Assembly (NCBI RefSeq): GCF_021271205.1
Contig: NZ_JAIWKS010000002.1
Location: 62,001-126,000, forward strand
Origin: Pseudomonas uvaldensis
Lineage (GTDB): Bacteria; Pseudomonadota; Gammaproteobacteria; Pseudomonadales; Pseudomonadaceae
Length of the DNA stretch: 64,000 nt
Direction: 5' to 3'
The notes under the pieces: generated by a model
The model's database searches: none
What the model was told of the DNA's origin: nothing
The model's input: only the letters and a program-made list of their open reading frames with translations
Program-made: the position numbers and the translations under genes
Part shown: positions 46,689 to 55,543 of the stretch, piece by piece
Numbering within the stretch: the stretch's first letter is position 1
How the letters are laid out: every line of letters begins with the position of its first letter

Positions 46689-47588
46689 GTGAAACTCATC
46701 ATTGCTGCGATCTACATTCTTTCCATTGGCTATGTGCACCTGCGCGGACGCGTACGGCACAAGCTCGGGCGCCAGTTGAGCGACCACTCGTCCTTTCTTG
46801 CCCCCATCAACTGCCTGCTTTATCTGTGTTCGAAATTGCCCAACAAGCCTTTCCTGAGCCCGGCGCAGTTCCCGGACCTGAGCCCGTTGCAGGCACATTG
46901 GGAGGAAATCCGCGCCGAAGGCCTGAGCCTGCTGCAAGCCGGCGAGATCAAACGTTCCAATCAATACGACGATGTGGGTTTCAACTCGTTCTTCAAGACG
47001 GGCTGGAAGCGGTTCTATCTGAAGTGGTACGGCGACAGCCATCCCTCGGCCATGAAGCTGTGTCCCCGCACCACCGAGCTGGTGCAGGGCATCGGATCGA
47101 TCAAGGCGGCAATGTTCGCCGAGTTGCCGCCGGGCTCGAAGCTGGTGCGTCATCGCGATCCTTATGCCGGCTCCTATCGATATCACTTGGGCCTGGAAAC
47201 CCCTAACGACAGCGGTTGCTACATCAATGTCGATGGCGAGCAGTACCATTGGCGCGATGGCGAGGCGGTGATGTTTGACGAGACGTTCATTCATTACGCC
47301 GAAAACACGACGTCGGACAATCGCATCATCCTGTTTTGCGATGTGGAACGACCGTTGAAATACCGCTGGGCCACTGCCTTCAATCGCTGGTTCAGTCGCA
47401 CCGTGATGGCCGCCGCCGGCGCGCCGAACGATGCCGGCGACAAGACCGGCGGGCTGAACCGGGCATTTTCCAGACTCTACAGGATCCGTCTTCAAGGCAA
47501 GGCGCTGAAGAAACGCAACCGCACCTTGTATTACCTGCAAAAGTGGGCGTTCTTCGGCGGGCTGTTGGCGATCTTCGTCTGGATCTGA
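46689..47588 (+). CDS. lpxO: Lipid A 2-hydroxylase LpxO (Fe(II)/2-oxoglutarate dioxygenase)
   Basis: 299 residues from GTG 46689, the length of LpxO. Iron-binding HRD in KLVRHRDPYAGSYRYHLGL and the distal His in TFIHYAENT. An N-terminal membrane helix (LIIAAIYILSIGYVHL) anchors it to the inner membrane, as does a C-terminal hydrophobic end. It adds a 2-hydroxyl to a lipid A acyl chain. A frame from 46569 is longer but lacks family support. Confidence 0.9.
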   Translation: MKLIIAAIYILSIGYVHLRGRVRHKLGRQLSDHSSFLAPINCLLYLCSKLPNKPFLSPAQFPDLSPLQAHWEEIRAEGLSLLQAGEIKRSNQYDDVGFNSFFKTGWKRFYLKWYGDSHPSAMKLCPRTTELVQGIGSIKAAMFAELPPGSKLVRHRDPYAGSYRYHLGLETPNDSGCYINVDGEQYHWRDGEAVMFDETFIHYAENTTSDNRIILFCDVERPLKYRWATAFNRWFSRTVMAAAGAPNDAGDKTGGLNRAFSRLYRIRLQGKALKKRNRTLYYLQKWAFFGGLLAIFVWI

Positions 47589-47606
47589 ACCGTTCCCGCT
47601 GTGCCG

Positions 47607-49601
47607 CTACGTTTCAATCCCGGGTTTCTCTGCTTCCAGTTGTTCCCACATCCTGGCCGTGATCCGTTGGCGATGGTTGTAACCTGACCACGGATCGGCG
47701 CCCAGACCCCTGGCCCGCTCGAGTGCCGTATGGATGTCCCACTGCTGGGCGTTGCGCAGCCCATCGAGTTCGACCCGGGCGATGGGCACTGACACGGGCA
47801 GGCCCGGTCGGGCGCGCACCGAATAGGCCGCGACCGTGCTGGCGCCCCGGGCGTTACGCAGGTAGTCAATGAATATTTTTCCGACGCGGTTTTTTGGCCC
47901 CATGGTCGCCGTGACCCGTTGTGGCATCTGCCGGGTCATGAACTGGGAAATGGCTTTGGCGAATGCCTTGGTGGTGTCCCAGCCCTCACTCCGTGCCAAT
48001 GGCACGATGATGTGCATGCCTTTGCCGCCGCTGGTCTTGAGGAACCCTTGCAGCCCCAGTTCATCGAGCAGCGAGAGTGTCATGCGGGTCACGTCGAGCA
48101 TGGCGCTCCAAGGCAGCGACGGATCGGGGTCCAGGTCGAGGACGAACAGATCGGGTGTTTCGATCCGGTCGTGGGTCGCGGTCCAGGTATGCAGTTCCAC
48201 CGTACCCATCTGCGCCGCGCTGATCAGCGCCTGGGCGCTGTCGATTTCCATCAGGGCTGCATGACCCGGATCCAGTTGCGGATCCAGTTGCTTGATATGG
48301 GGGATTTCCAGGCGGTCGGCGTGTTTCTGGAAGAACTGCTCTTCGCCGATGCCGTCGGGCGCTCGCAGCAAGGCAACGGGCCGCAGCTTCAGATGGGGCA
48401 GAATCCATGATGCGATGTCGGCGTAGTATTGCGCCAATTCTACTTTCTCGACCCCACTGACACTGTCGATGACTCGCTCGGGATGGGTGATTTTCACGCC
48501 GCTGACTTCCACCGAGCGCTTTCTGCCGCCGCGTTTGGATTCAGGTGCCGTGGCCTTTATCGGCAGGGCTTGCTCGCGAACGACTTTGCTGGCCGGTGTA
48601 TCGGTCAACAGGTCGAGGAAAGCCGCCTGGCGCACCAGGCCGCCGCGGGTCCATTCGGCGAACTCGACTTCGCACACCAGGGTCGGCTCGACCCACTGTA
48701 CGCCGCGACCCTGGCTGGCATTGAGTGGTTTTCCCAGGGGGGAGGCGTCACGCTCATGGCGCTGGAGTTGTTCATGTAACTGCTTGAGCTGCGATCGGGT
48801 GAGCCCTGTGCCTACCCGGCCGGCATACACCAGCCCGGCCGGTCCGTTGACTGCCAGCAGCAGCGCACCGAAACCGCTGCGCGTGCCTTTCGGGCGGGTG
48901 AAACCGACAATGACGAAGGCTTGGCGCAACCGGCACTTGAGTTTGATCCAATCGGTGCTGCGCCGGGATACATAAGGACTGCCCAGGCGTTTGCCGATCA
49001 CGCGGTCCAGCGAAAGGGCGGCGGCGCTCTCGAAAATCTCATCCTGGCTGGCGGAAAACGCTTCGGAGAACCGCAGGCGCTTGCTTGCGTTGTTCGCCAG
49101 GGCTTTTTTCAGCGCCGCTCGCCGCTCTTCCACCGCGAGCATTCGCAGGTCCTTGCCGTTGAGAAACGGAGCGTCGAACAGGAAGTACACCATGTCCACG
49201 GTGCGGCCGATTTCAAAGGCTTGCCGCAGGGCGGCAAGATCGGATTGACCGGTGTCGTCCAGCAGCACCAGGTCACCGTCCAGCCAGCTATCCCCCAGAT
49301 TCAGAGCAGCCAGGGCATCGGCGTGTAATTGGAGGCGTTCGGTCCAATCCTGATGATTGCGATTGAACAGTCGGACTTCGCCGCCTCTGATGCGGGCCAG
49401 CAGTCGATAGCCATCGAACTTGACCTCATAACGCCATTCGCCAGGCGGTGGTTCCTCCACGGGCGTGGCCAGTTGCGGGGACAGGCGTTCAGGTAAGCGA
49501 GCGGGTACTGCGATCCGGTCCAGTCTATTGTCGGGTCGAGCCATTGTTTCGTCCGGTTCGGTATCGGGCAATCGGGCGTGTTCATTTTCGGCCATGACCA
49601 T
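47607..49601 (-). CDS. ligD: NHEJ DNA ligase LigD lacking the phosphoesterase domain
   Basis: 664 residues. ATP-dependent ligase domain with nucleophile Lys61 in EVKFDGYRLLARI (about 40-340), then the primase/polymerase domain (about 385-655; KITHPERVIDS, LFVLDLDPDPS and SGGKGMHIIVP). LigD of P. aeruginosa has a further N-terminal 3'-phosphoesterase domain of about 180 residues; it is absent here and not encoded in the gap to ku. ATG 49601 with AAGGGA upstream, 33 bases after ku. Works with Ku in end joining. Confidence 0.93.
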   Translation of the reverse strand: MVMAENEHARLPDTEPDETMARPDNRLDRIAVPARLPERLSPQLATPVEEPPPGEWRYEVKFDGYRLLARIRGGEVRLFNRNHQDWTERLQLHADALAALNLGDSWLDGDLVLLDDTGQSDLAALRQAFEIGRTVDMVYFLFDAPFLNGKDLRMLAVEERRAALKKALANNASKRLRFSEAFSASQDEIFESAAALSLDRVIGKRLGSPYVSRRSTDWIKLKCRLRQAFVIVGFTRPKGTRSGFGALLLAVNGPAGLVYAGRVGTGLTRSQLKQLHEQLQRHERDASPLGKPLNASQGRGVQWVEPTLVCEVEFAEWTRGGLVRQAAFLDLLTDTPASKVVREQALPIKATAPESKRGGRKRSVEVSGVKITHPERVIDSVSGVEKVELAQYYADIASWILPHLKLRPVALLRAPDGIGEEQFFQKHADRLEIPHIKQLDPQLDPGHAALMEIDSAQALISAAQMGTVELHTWTATHDRIETPDLFVLDLDPDPSLPWSAMLDVTRMTLSLLDELGLQGFLKTSGGKGMHIIVPLARSEGWDTTKAFAKAISQFMTRQMPQRVTATMGPKNRVGKIFIDYLRNARGASTVAAYSVRARPGLPVSVPIARVELDGLRNAQQWDIHTALERARGLGADPWSGYNHRQRITARMWEQLEAEKPGIET

Positions 49602-49634
49602 GACAGTTTCCCTTGCAGTGCTGGCGCCGGGGGA

Positions 49635-50525
49635 CTAGCCCCGGGAAGCCTTGGTGGCTTTTTTGGCAGGCGCGGATTTACGAGGCTTGGCGGGTTTCTC
49701 GGCGTTTTTTCCGCCGGGCTTGTCGGCCGCCTTGCCTTTGCTGCCCAGGCTGCGCTTGAGCAGTTCGGTGAGGTCGATGACATCGGCGGTCTTGCGTTGC
49801 TCTTCGCCCGGGTCGGTTTCCACGGCTTCGAGGCGGCCCTCGTTGGCCTTTTTCTCCACCAGTTCCATGATCTTGTCCTCGAAACTGTCCCGGTATTGCT
49901 GGGGATCCCAATCGCCACTCATGTCCTCGACCAGGCGCTTGGCCATTTCCAGCTCACCCTTGGCCAGGGTCGGGTGAGTCACCTCATCGCCCAACTCCAG
50001 GATGTCGAGGTCGCGCACTTCGGCCGGCCAGCGCAGCATCACCAGCACCAGGGCCGACTCCAACGGCATCAGCGCCGCCAGGTGTTGGCGGGTATGCAGT
50101 ACGACATGGGCCAGGGCCACCTTGTTGGTCTTTATCAAGGTCTCGCGCAGCAGCGCATAGACCTTGCCGCCGCGTTTGTCGGGGGCCAGGAAGTAAGGTG
50201 TATCAATGTTTTGCAGCGGGATCGCTTCGCTGTCTACGAAGGAAAAAATGTCGATGGTCTGGGTGGACTTGGGGTGGGCGGAGCGGATTTCCTCTTCGCT
50301 GAGCAGCACGTATTGGCCTTTTTGGTACTCGACACCCTTGACGATGTCTTCCTTGGTCACTTCCTTGCCGGTGACCTTGTTGACCCGCTTGTAGCCCACC
50401 GGGTCCATGCTGCGCTTATCCAGCCAATCGAAATCCACCCCCTGGGAGGACGTCGCCGACACCAGCGCCACGGGAATGTGGACCAGTCCGAAACTGATTG
50501 CGCCTTTCCAGATTGCCCGTGCCAT
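49635..50525 (-). CDS. ku: NHEJ end-binding protein Ku
   Basis: 296 residues: Ku core (ARAIWKGAISFGLVHIPVAL at the start), then a Lys/Ala/Pro-rich C-terminal tail (KPAKPRKSAPAKKATKASRG) that adds DNA binding. Forms a homodimer on DNA ends and recruits LigD. The ATG at 50525 has AAGGA upstream. First gene of the ku-ligD operon. Confidence 0.95.
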   Translation of the reverse strand: MARAIWKGAISFGLVHIPVALVSATSSQGVDFDWLDKRSMDPVGYKRVNKVTGKEVTKEDIVKGVEYQKGQYVLLSEEEIRSAHPKSTQTIDIFSFVDSEAIPLQNIDTPYFLAPDKRGGKVYALLRETLIKTNKVALAHVVLHTRQHLAALMPLESALVLVMLRWPAEVRDLDILELGDEVTHPTLAKGELEMAKRLVEDMSGDWDPQQYRDSFEDKIMELVEKKANEGRLEAVETDPGEEQRKTADVIDLTELLKRSLGSKGKAADKPGGKNAEKPAKPRKSAPAKKATKASRG

Positions 50526-50746
50526 GGTGGGGTTTTCCTTACCGATGAAGAGTCTCTCTGGTGACCTTTGCGCCTTGGCAAAAGTTTCCGTGGAAAACGC
50601 TGCCGGCGGGTAGCGCTGGCTGGTCCGGAGATGCCTCGTAACATTTGCGTCCGACAATTTGCCTAACATTTACTTAACAACCGCGAACCTGCGGCGTAGC
50701 GTGCTTTCGATATATCGGAGCGATTTCGTGACGCAGGAGGTACCCG

Positions 50747-51085
50747 ATGCACAGGCTGATGCTCGCCATCTTCACGCTATTGCTGGCCAGCGCCGTCCAC
50801 GCCGCCGCGCCAGATCCTGGGGCTGTGGTCGTTGCCCAGAACCTGCCAGGCAACAACAACCCCTACAGCAATCCGATACGCCGGGCGAACCCCAACAGCA
50901 TGCAGGGCACCCAGCCCAACGTACCGACGATTCGCAACAACCCGACAGTCCCCGTGCCCCGGCCGCCCACCCTGGAAAACGGTGGTATCGGCAACGGTTA
51001 TCCTCGCTCGGGGCCTGCGCCGGGTTCGCCCAGGCCGACCATTGAGTCCAATACGCCTCCCAGGGGCCCGAACGACAATCGGTAG
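50747..51085 (+). CDS. Secreted Asn/Pro-rich small protein, unknown
   Basis: 112 residues: signal peptide (ends ASAVHAAAP), then a low-complexity region rich in Asn, Pro, Gly and Arg, without Cys, so probably disordered and exported. CAGGAGGTA precedes the ATG. 19 bases before the aldose dehydrogenase gene and probably co-transcribed with it. No family recognised. Confidence 0.7.
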   Translation: MHRLMLAIFTLLLASAVHAAAPDPGAVVVAQNLPGNNNPYSNPIRRANPNSMQGTQPNVPTIRNNPTVPVPRPPTLENGGIGNGYPRSGPAPGSPRPTIESNTPPRGPNDNR

Positions 51086-51104
51086 ACCACAGAAGGAAAT
51101 GTGC

Positions 51105-52253
51105 ATGTTGCGTAAAACATACCTGACGGCGCTCGGCGCCAGCGCTGTCCTGACACTTGCCATGCCGGCCTTTGCCGCCCCGACCCAGTTATTCAAAAGC
51201 GAAGAGGGCACCGTGGAGGTGACCACCGTGGCCAAGGGGCTGGAGCACCCCTGGTCGCTGGCGTTCTTGCCGGGGCAGCGTGGCATGCTGGTGACCGAGC
51301 GGCCGGGCAACCTTCGCCTGGTCAGCCCCGACGGGCAGGTGTCGACACCGTTGGGCGGCGTACCGGAGGTCTGGGCCAATGGCCAGGGAGGTTTGCTGGA
51401 CGTGGTGCTGTCGCCGGATTTCAACCAGGATCGTACGGTGTATCTGTCCTATGCCGAGGGTGGCGAGGACGGCAAGGCCGGCACTGCGGTAGGGCGGGGG
51501 CAATTGTCCGAGGACCTGAAGCGCCTGGAGAATTTCGACGTGATTTTCCGCCAGCAGCCCAAGCTGTCCACGGGCAACCACTTCGGCTCGCGATTGGTAT
51601 TTGACCGTGATGGCTACCTGTTCATCACCCTGGGAGAAAACAACGACCGCCCGACGGCCCAGGACCTGGACAAGCTGCAGGGCAAGGTGGTGCGTCTCTA
51701 CCCTGACGGCAAGGTGCCGGACGATAACCCCTTCGTCGGTCAGAAAGACGTCCGGCCGGAGATTTGGGCCTACGGTATTCGCAATCCCCAGGGCGCTGCA
51801 CTCAATCCCTGGAATGGTACGTTGTGGGAGAACGAACACGGCCCCAGGGGCGGTGATGAACTGAACATCATCGAGCGCGGCCAGAACTATGGCTGGCCGC
51901 TGGCGACCCATGGCATCAACTACTCTGGTGCGCCGATTCCCGAAGCTCAGGGCAAGACTGTCGAAGGAACACGTGGCCCCCACCATGTCTGGCAGGTTTC
52001 ACCGGGGCTCAGTGGCATGGCGTTCTACGACAACGATCGTTTCACTCCCTGGCAGCGCAACGCGTTCATCGGGGCACTGGTTTCGAAGAACCTGATCCGC
52101 CTGGAATTCGAGGGCGACAAGGTCGTTCACGAGGAGCGTTTGCTGGGCGAACTCAAGGAGCGAATCCGCGATGTCCGCCAGGGGCCGGATGGCTACCTGT
52201 ATGTGCTGACGGATGAAGACGAGGGAGCGCTCTATAAAGTGGGGCTCAAGTGA
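51105..52253 (+). CDS. PQQ-dependent aldose sugar dehydrogenase (YliI/Asd-like)
   Basis: 382 residues: signal peptide (ends MPAFAAP), then a six-bladed propeller of the GSDH family (PF07995): LEHPWSLAFLPGQRGMLVTER, catalytic His in STGNHFGSRLVF, and WAYGIRNPQGAAL. Oxidises aldoses in the periplasm with PQQ. ATG 51105 has AAGGAAA upstream. Confidence 0.92.
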   Translation: MLRKTYLTALGASAVLTLAMPAFAAPTQLFKSEEGTVEVTTVAKGLEHPWSLAFLPGQRGMLVTERPGNLRLVSPDGQVSTPLGGVPEVWANGQGGLLDVVLSPDFNQDRTVYLSYAEGGEDGKAGTAVGRGQLSEDLKRLENFDVIFRQQPKLSTGNHFGSRLVFDRDGYLFITLGENNDRPTAQDLDKLQGKVVRLYPDGKVPDDNPFVGQKDVRPEIWAYGIRNPQGAALNPWNGTLWENEHGPRGGDELNIIERGQNYGWPLATHGINYSGAPIPEAQGKTVEGTRGPHHVWQVSPGLSGMAFYDNDRFTPWQRNAFIGALVSKNLIRLEFEGDKVVHEERLLGELKERIRDVRQGPDGYLYVLTDEDEGALYKVGLK

Positions 52254-52656
52254 CCAGGGTTTGTAGGAAAAGTCACCGGAAAGGTGACCTGTCATCGCTT
52301 TTTTCATGCCAGCCGACGGATGCCCGTTTCCATAGTGGCAATTAGGGCTACTCTAGTTTGCGACGCATCAGCGTTGTTGCAGTTTGCAAGAGAAACGCGC
52401 CGCTTCCTTGCATTTTGCCCGAGGAAGCCTACGCGTTGACACGCCAAGTGATTGATTTATATCAAGTAGAAACGTGGCAATTGCAGGCATATTTTTTGCG
52501 GGATGATCCAAGAGTTCACTTGAAGAACTTATTGATTGAAACGCTAAAAACGAACGGCACGACATTTCGTAGTCCCAGATCCGCAGGGAAGGAACGGAGA
52601 AGAAGTATCGTCGCCGTGAAAAAATAAGTTGGACGCCTCAACAGGAGAGAGTCGCC
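52254..52656. other. Gene-poor interval, 403 bp
   Basis: A weak hairpin GTCACC/GGTGAC at 52272-52288 is followed ten bases later by T6 and may end the dehydrogenase transcript. The remainder is AT-richer than its surroundings; the 89-codon frame at 52358-52627 is not convincing. The promoter of the DUF1652 gene should lie here. Confidence 0.5.
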
Positions 52657-52935
52657 ATGTTTTTATCTGCCCTCGAAATGCGAAGCATCATTGAAAGCAG
52701 CTTGTTGCCCAAGCGCTCGCAATGCACCTTGTCACCGGACCTGTCGATGACCATCAAGGTCTTCGACGACCATGAAACGGACCGTGTGGCTTTGCTCAAG
52801 ACCGATATCGATGCCAACAAGCTCACCAGCTGCCGGGCAATCAATGACCTTATCGCCGAGTTACGCACCGAGCTTCAGCATCATCACGGAGCCGGAAATT
52901 ATTTCCATCAGCAGCACCGGATGACCGGACGCTAA
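52657..52935 (+). CDS. DUF1652 protein
   Basis: 92 residues of the Pseudomonas-restricted DUF1652 family: starts MFLSALEMRSIIESSLLPKRSQC and continues IDANKLTSCRAINDLIAELRTEL. Function unknown. Strong AGGAGAG ribosome site upstream. Confidence 0.85.
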   Translation: MFLSALEMRSIIESSLLPKRSQCTLSPDLSMTIKVFDDHETDRVALLKTDIDANKLTSCRAINDLIAELRTELQHHHGAGNYFHQQHRMTGR

Positions 52936-53011
52936 GCCACGCCGGTCAGTGACGTTGACGTTGGGCTGGGCTCATGCACAGACCCAGCGTCCCGTTTCCT
53001 CATTTTATCCC

Positions 53012-53950
53012 TCAGACGAGCTGCTGGCGGTACGGCAGGTCCGGTCCTGTCTTGCTGCATGTAAGAGCCGCCGCACGCATCGCAAAGTCGAGCATCGCGC
53101 TGATCTGGTCCCGGGTCAGGGCGTGAAGGCCTTCGGCCGAATCCATTTCGTTCTCGCCCAGCCAGGTCAACAGTGCTGCCTGGAAGGTGTCGCCTGCGCC
53201 TACGGTGTCGGCAACCTCGACCGCGAGGGCGGGCATCGACCAGCTGCCATGGCCTTGGCTGAACACCGTAGCGCCCTGGCCGCCACGGGTCAGGAACACC
53301 AGTTGGCAACGATGCTGGAGCCAGCTTCTGATCACGCTTTGTGGGTCCTGCCCGGGGTAGAGCAGGCTGAGGTCTTCGTCGCTGACCTTGATCAGATCGG
53401 CATATTGCACCAGCGTCGCGATCCGGGCGCGCCATAGCTCGATGTCTGGCTGTGGGTTCAGTCGCACGTTCGGGTCGAGGCTGATCAGGCGCTTGCCGCT
53501 TTCACGTTGCGCCAGCGCCAGCAATGTATCGGCAATGGGTTGCACCACCAGGGAGAACGAGCCGAAATGCAGGCCGCATACCTCTGGCCCCAATGAGGGC
53601 AGATGTTCCAGGCTTAATTGCCGATCCGCGCAGCCTTCGCCACGAAAACTGTAATGGGGTGAGCCGTTGGCACCGACGGCAACCATCGCGAGCGTCGTCG
53701 GTGCATCGAAGTCCACCAGGTATGTCGTGCTGACACCTTCGTTGAGCAGAACCTGATGCAGGCGCCGACCGAGATAGTCGGTGGACAATCCACCGAACAA
53801 GGCCGACTCCATCCCCAGTCGTCGCAGCCCTACCGCCACATTGAACGGCGAGCCGCCGGCAATGGCCTTGAAACTGACCTGCGAAACCGGGCCGCCAGCC
53901 TCGTCTTCACTGAAGACATCAAACAGTGCTTCACCACACACCAGATACAT
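53012..53950 (-). CDS. mtlZ: Fructokinase (PfkB family) MtlZ
   Basis: 312 residues of the ribokinase fold: GGSPFNVAVGLRRLG near the N-terminus and the PfkB signature DTVGAGDTFQAAL. Phosphorylates the fructose formed by mannitol dehydrogenase. Last gene of the mtl operon, 12 bases after mtlY. Confidence 0.93.
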   Translation of the reverse strand: MYLVCGEALFDVFSEDEAGGPVSQVSFKAIAGGSPFNVAVGLRRLGMESALFGGLSTDYLGRRLHQVLLNEGVSTTYLVDFDAPTTLAMVAVGANGSPHYSFRGEGCADRQLSLEHLPSLGPEVCGLHFGSFSLVVQPIADTLLALAQRESGKRLISLDPNVRLNPQPDIELWRARIATLVQYADLIKVSDEDLSLLYPGQDPQSVIRSWLQHRCQLVFLTRGGQGATVFSQGHGSWSMPALAVEVADTVGAGDTFQAALLTWLGENEMDSAEGLHALTRDQISAMLDFAMRAAALTCSKTGPDLPYRQQLV

Positions 53951-53962
53951 AATGACTTGCTC

Positions 53963-55450
53963 TCAAAGGGTTGCGACGTGTTGTCGGTAACGTTCGTAGG
54001 CCTGCTGGGACGCTGCGACATGCTCGGCGACCGGCCGCGTCTCGCTGGTCGGATCGAGTTTGACGCAGCGCTGGCACAGTTCGCTCAGGCTTTGCTGTGA
54101 TCCTGAATGACACCAGGCTGCCTGAATGGCCGCGCCGAGCGCAGCGGCTTCGCTCTGCTCGGTGCAGATGACCGTGGTATCCATAATGTCGGCGACGATC
54201 TGCCGCCAGACCGGGCTCTTCGAGCCGCCGCCGATCAGACGGATGCTCCGGGCTTCGAGCCCGTTGGCGCGCAGCAGGTCCAGTCCGTAGCGCAGGCCGA
54301 AGGTGGTGCCTTCGACCACCGCGCGGCACAAGTTGGCCCGGTTCAGGTTGGTGGTCGTCAAGCCCAACAGGCTGGCGGTGGCATGGGGCAGGGCAGGCAC
54401 GCGTTCGCCGTTGAGAAACGGGAGCATGCACACGCCATCGGCGCCAATCGGAGCCTGGGTGACCAGGGCGTTGAACGCGTCGATGTCCAGTTCCAGCAGC
54501 TCGCGCACCGCGCCGGTGGCGTTGGTCAGGTTCATGGTGCAGATCAGCGGTAGCCAGCCGCCGCTGGAGGAACAGAAAGTGGCTACCGAGGCCTGCGGGC
54601 TGACCACCGGCTCCTGGGCGTAGGCGTAGACCGTGCCGGAAGAGCCGAGGCTCATCGTGATCACGCCGGGCTGAATGTTGCCGGTGCCAATGGCGCCCAT
54701 CATGTTATCCCCGCCACCGCTGGCGACCACGGCATCGGGATTGATGCCCAGGCGTGCGGCAATGGCCGGCAGGATCCGCCCGACGGGTTTGTGGGCGTCA
54801 ATGAGCTCCGGTAACGCCGATTGCAGTCGGCCGTTGGGGTCGATGTGGTGCAACAACTCAAGGTCCCATTGGCGGGTACGCACGTTGAAATAGCCGGTGC
54901 CGGAGGCGTCGCCGTATTCACTGCAATGACGGCCGGTGAGCCAGTGATTCAGGAAGTCGTGGGGCAACAGGATGCTGGCGATGCGGGCGAACACCTGGGG
55001 ATGGACGTCACGGGTCCACAGCAGCTTGGACACGGTATAGCCGGGGGCGATGACCACGCCGAGACGCTCCAGGGAGCCGCTTTCGCCGCCCAGGTGTGCC
55101 AGGAGACGGTCGTTCTCAGGCGTGGTTTCGGTGTCGCACCACAACTTGGCCGGACGCAGGACCTGATCCTGGTCATCGAGCAGTACCAGACCGTGCTGCT
55201 GCCCGGAAACACCGATGCCGAGAACGGCCTGACCGTCCACGCCGGCGGCGGCCAGTGCCTGATGAGTTGCCTGGATGAACGCATCGATCCATTGCCCGGT
55301 GTCCTGCTCGCGACAGCCATTGGGACCGCTGATTATCGTGTGGGTCGCGGCACCCTGGCCCAGGACTTGGCCGGTGACTGCATCAAGGATCAGGGCCTTG
55401 GTGCCTTGGGTGCCGCAATCGATGCCCAGGAACAGCTGTTGGTTTGCCAT
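53963..55450 (-). CDS. mtlY: Xylulokinase MtlY
   Basis: 495 residues of the FGGY kinase family: LFLGIDCGTQGTKALI at the start and SIRLIGGGSKSPVWRQIVADI near the C-terminus. Phosphorylates D-xylulose made from arabitol. ATG 55450 with GAGGAT upstream. A short palindrome (55504-55533) separates it from mtlD. Confidence 0.95.
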   Translation of the reverse strand: MANQQLFLGIDCGTQGTKALILDAVTGQVLGQGAATHTIISGPNGCREQDTGQWIDAFIQATHQALAAAGVDGQAVLGIGVSGQQHGLVLLDDQDQVLRPAKLWCDTETTPENDRLLAHLGGESGSLERLGVVIAPGYTVSKLLWTRDVHPQVFARIASILLPHDFLNHWLTGRHCSEYGDASGTGYFNVRTRQWDLELLHHIDPNGRLQSALPELIDAHKPVGRILPAIAARLGINPDAVVASGGGDNMMGAIGTGNIQPGVITMSLGSSGTVYAYAQEPVVSPQASVATFCSSSGGWLPLICTMNLTNATGAVRELLELDIDAFNALVTQAPIGADGVCMLPFLNGERVPALPHATASLLGLTTTNLNRANLCRAVVEGTTFGLRYGLDLLRANGLEARSIRLIGGGSKSPVWRQIVADIMDTTVICTEQSEAAALGAAIQAAWCHSGSQQSLSELCQRCVKLDPTSETRPVAEHVAASQQAYERYRQHVATL

Positions 55451-55503
55451 ACAAATCCTCAGGTGATGGGTCTCGGTACGCAATGACCAGTCGAATAAGG
55501 CTC

Positions 55504-55533
55504 TGTGGCGAGGGAGCGAGCGCCCTCGCCACA
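55504..55533. repeat. Palindrome of the TGTGGCGAGGG family inside the mtl operon
   Basis: TGTGGCGAGGG (55504-55514) pairs with CCCTCGCCACA (55523-55533), followed by A5 on the plus strand. On the transcribed strand there is no trailing T-run, so it is probably a REP unit and not a terminator between mtlD and mtlY. Confidence 0.8.
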
Positions 55534-55543
55534 AAAAGGCAGT

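Noticed and set aside
52358..52627. 89-codon frame upstream of the DUF1652 gene
   Set aside because: TTG start with no ribosome site, atypical codon use, no recognisable domain.
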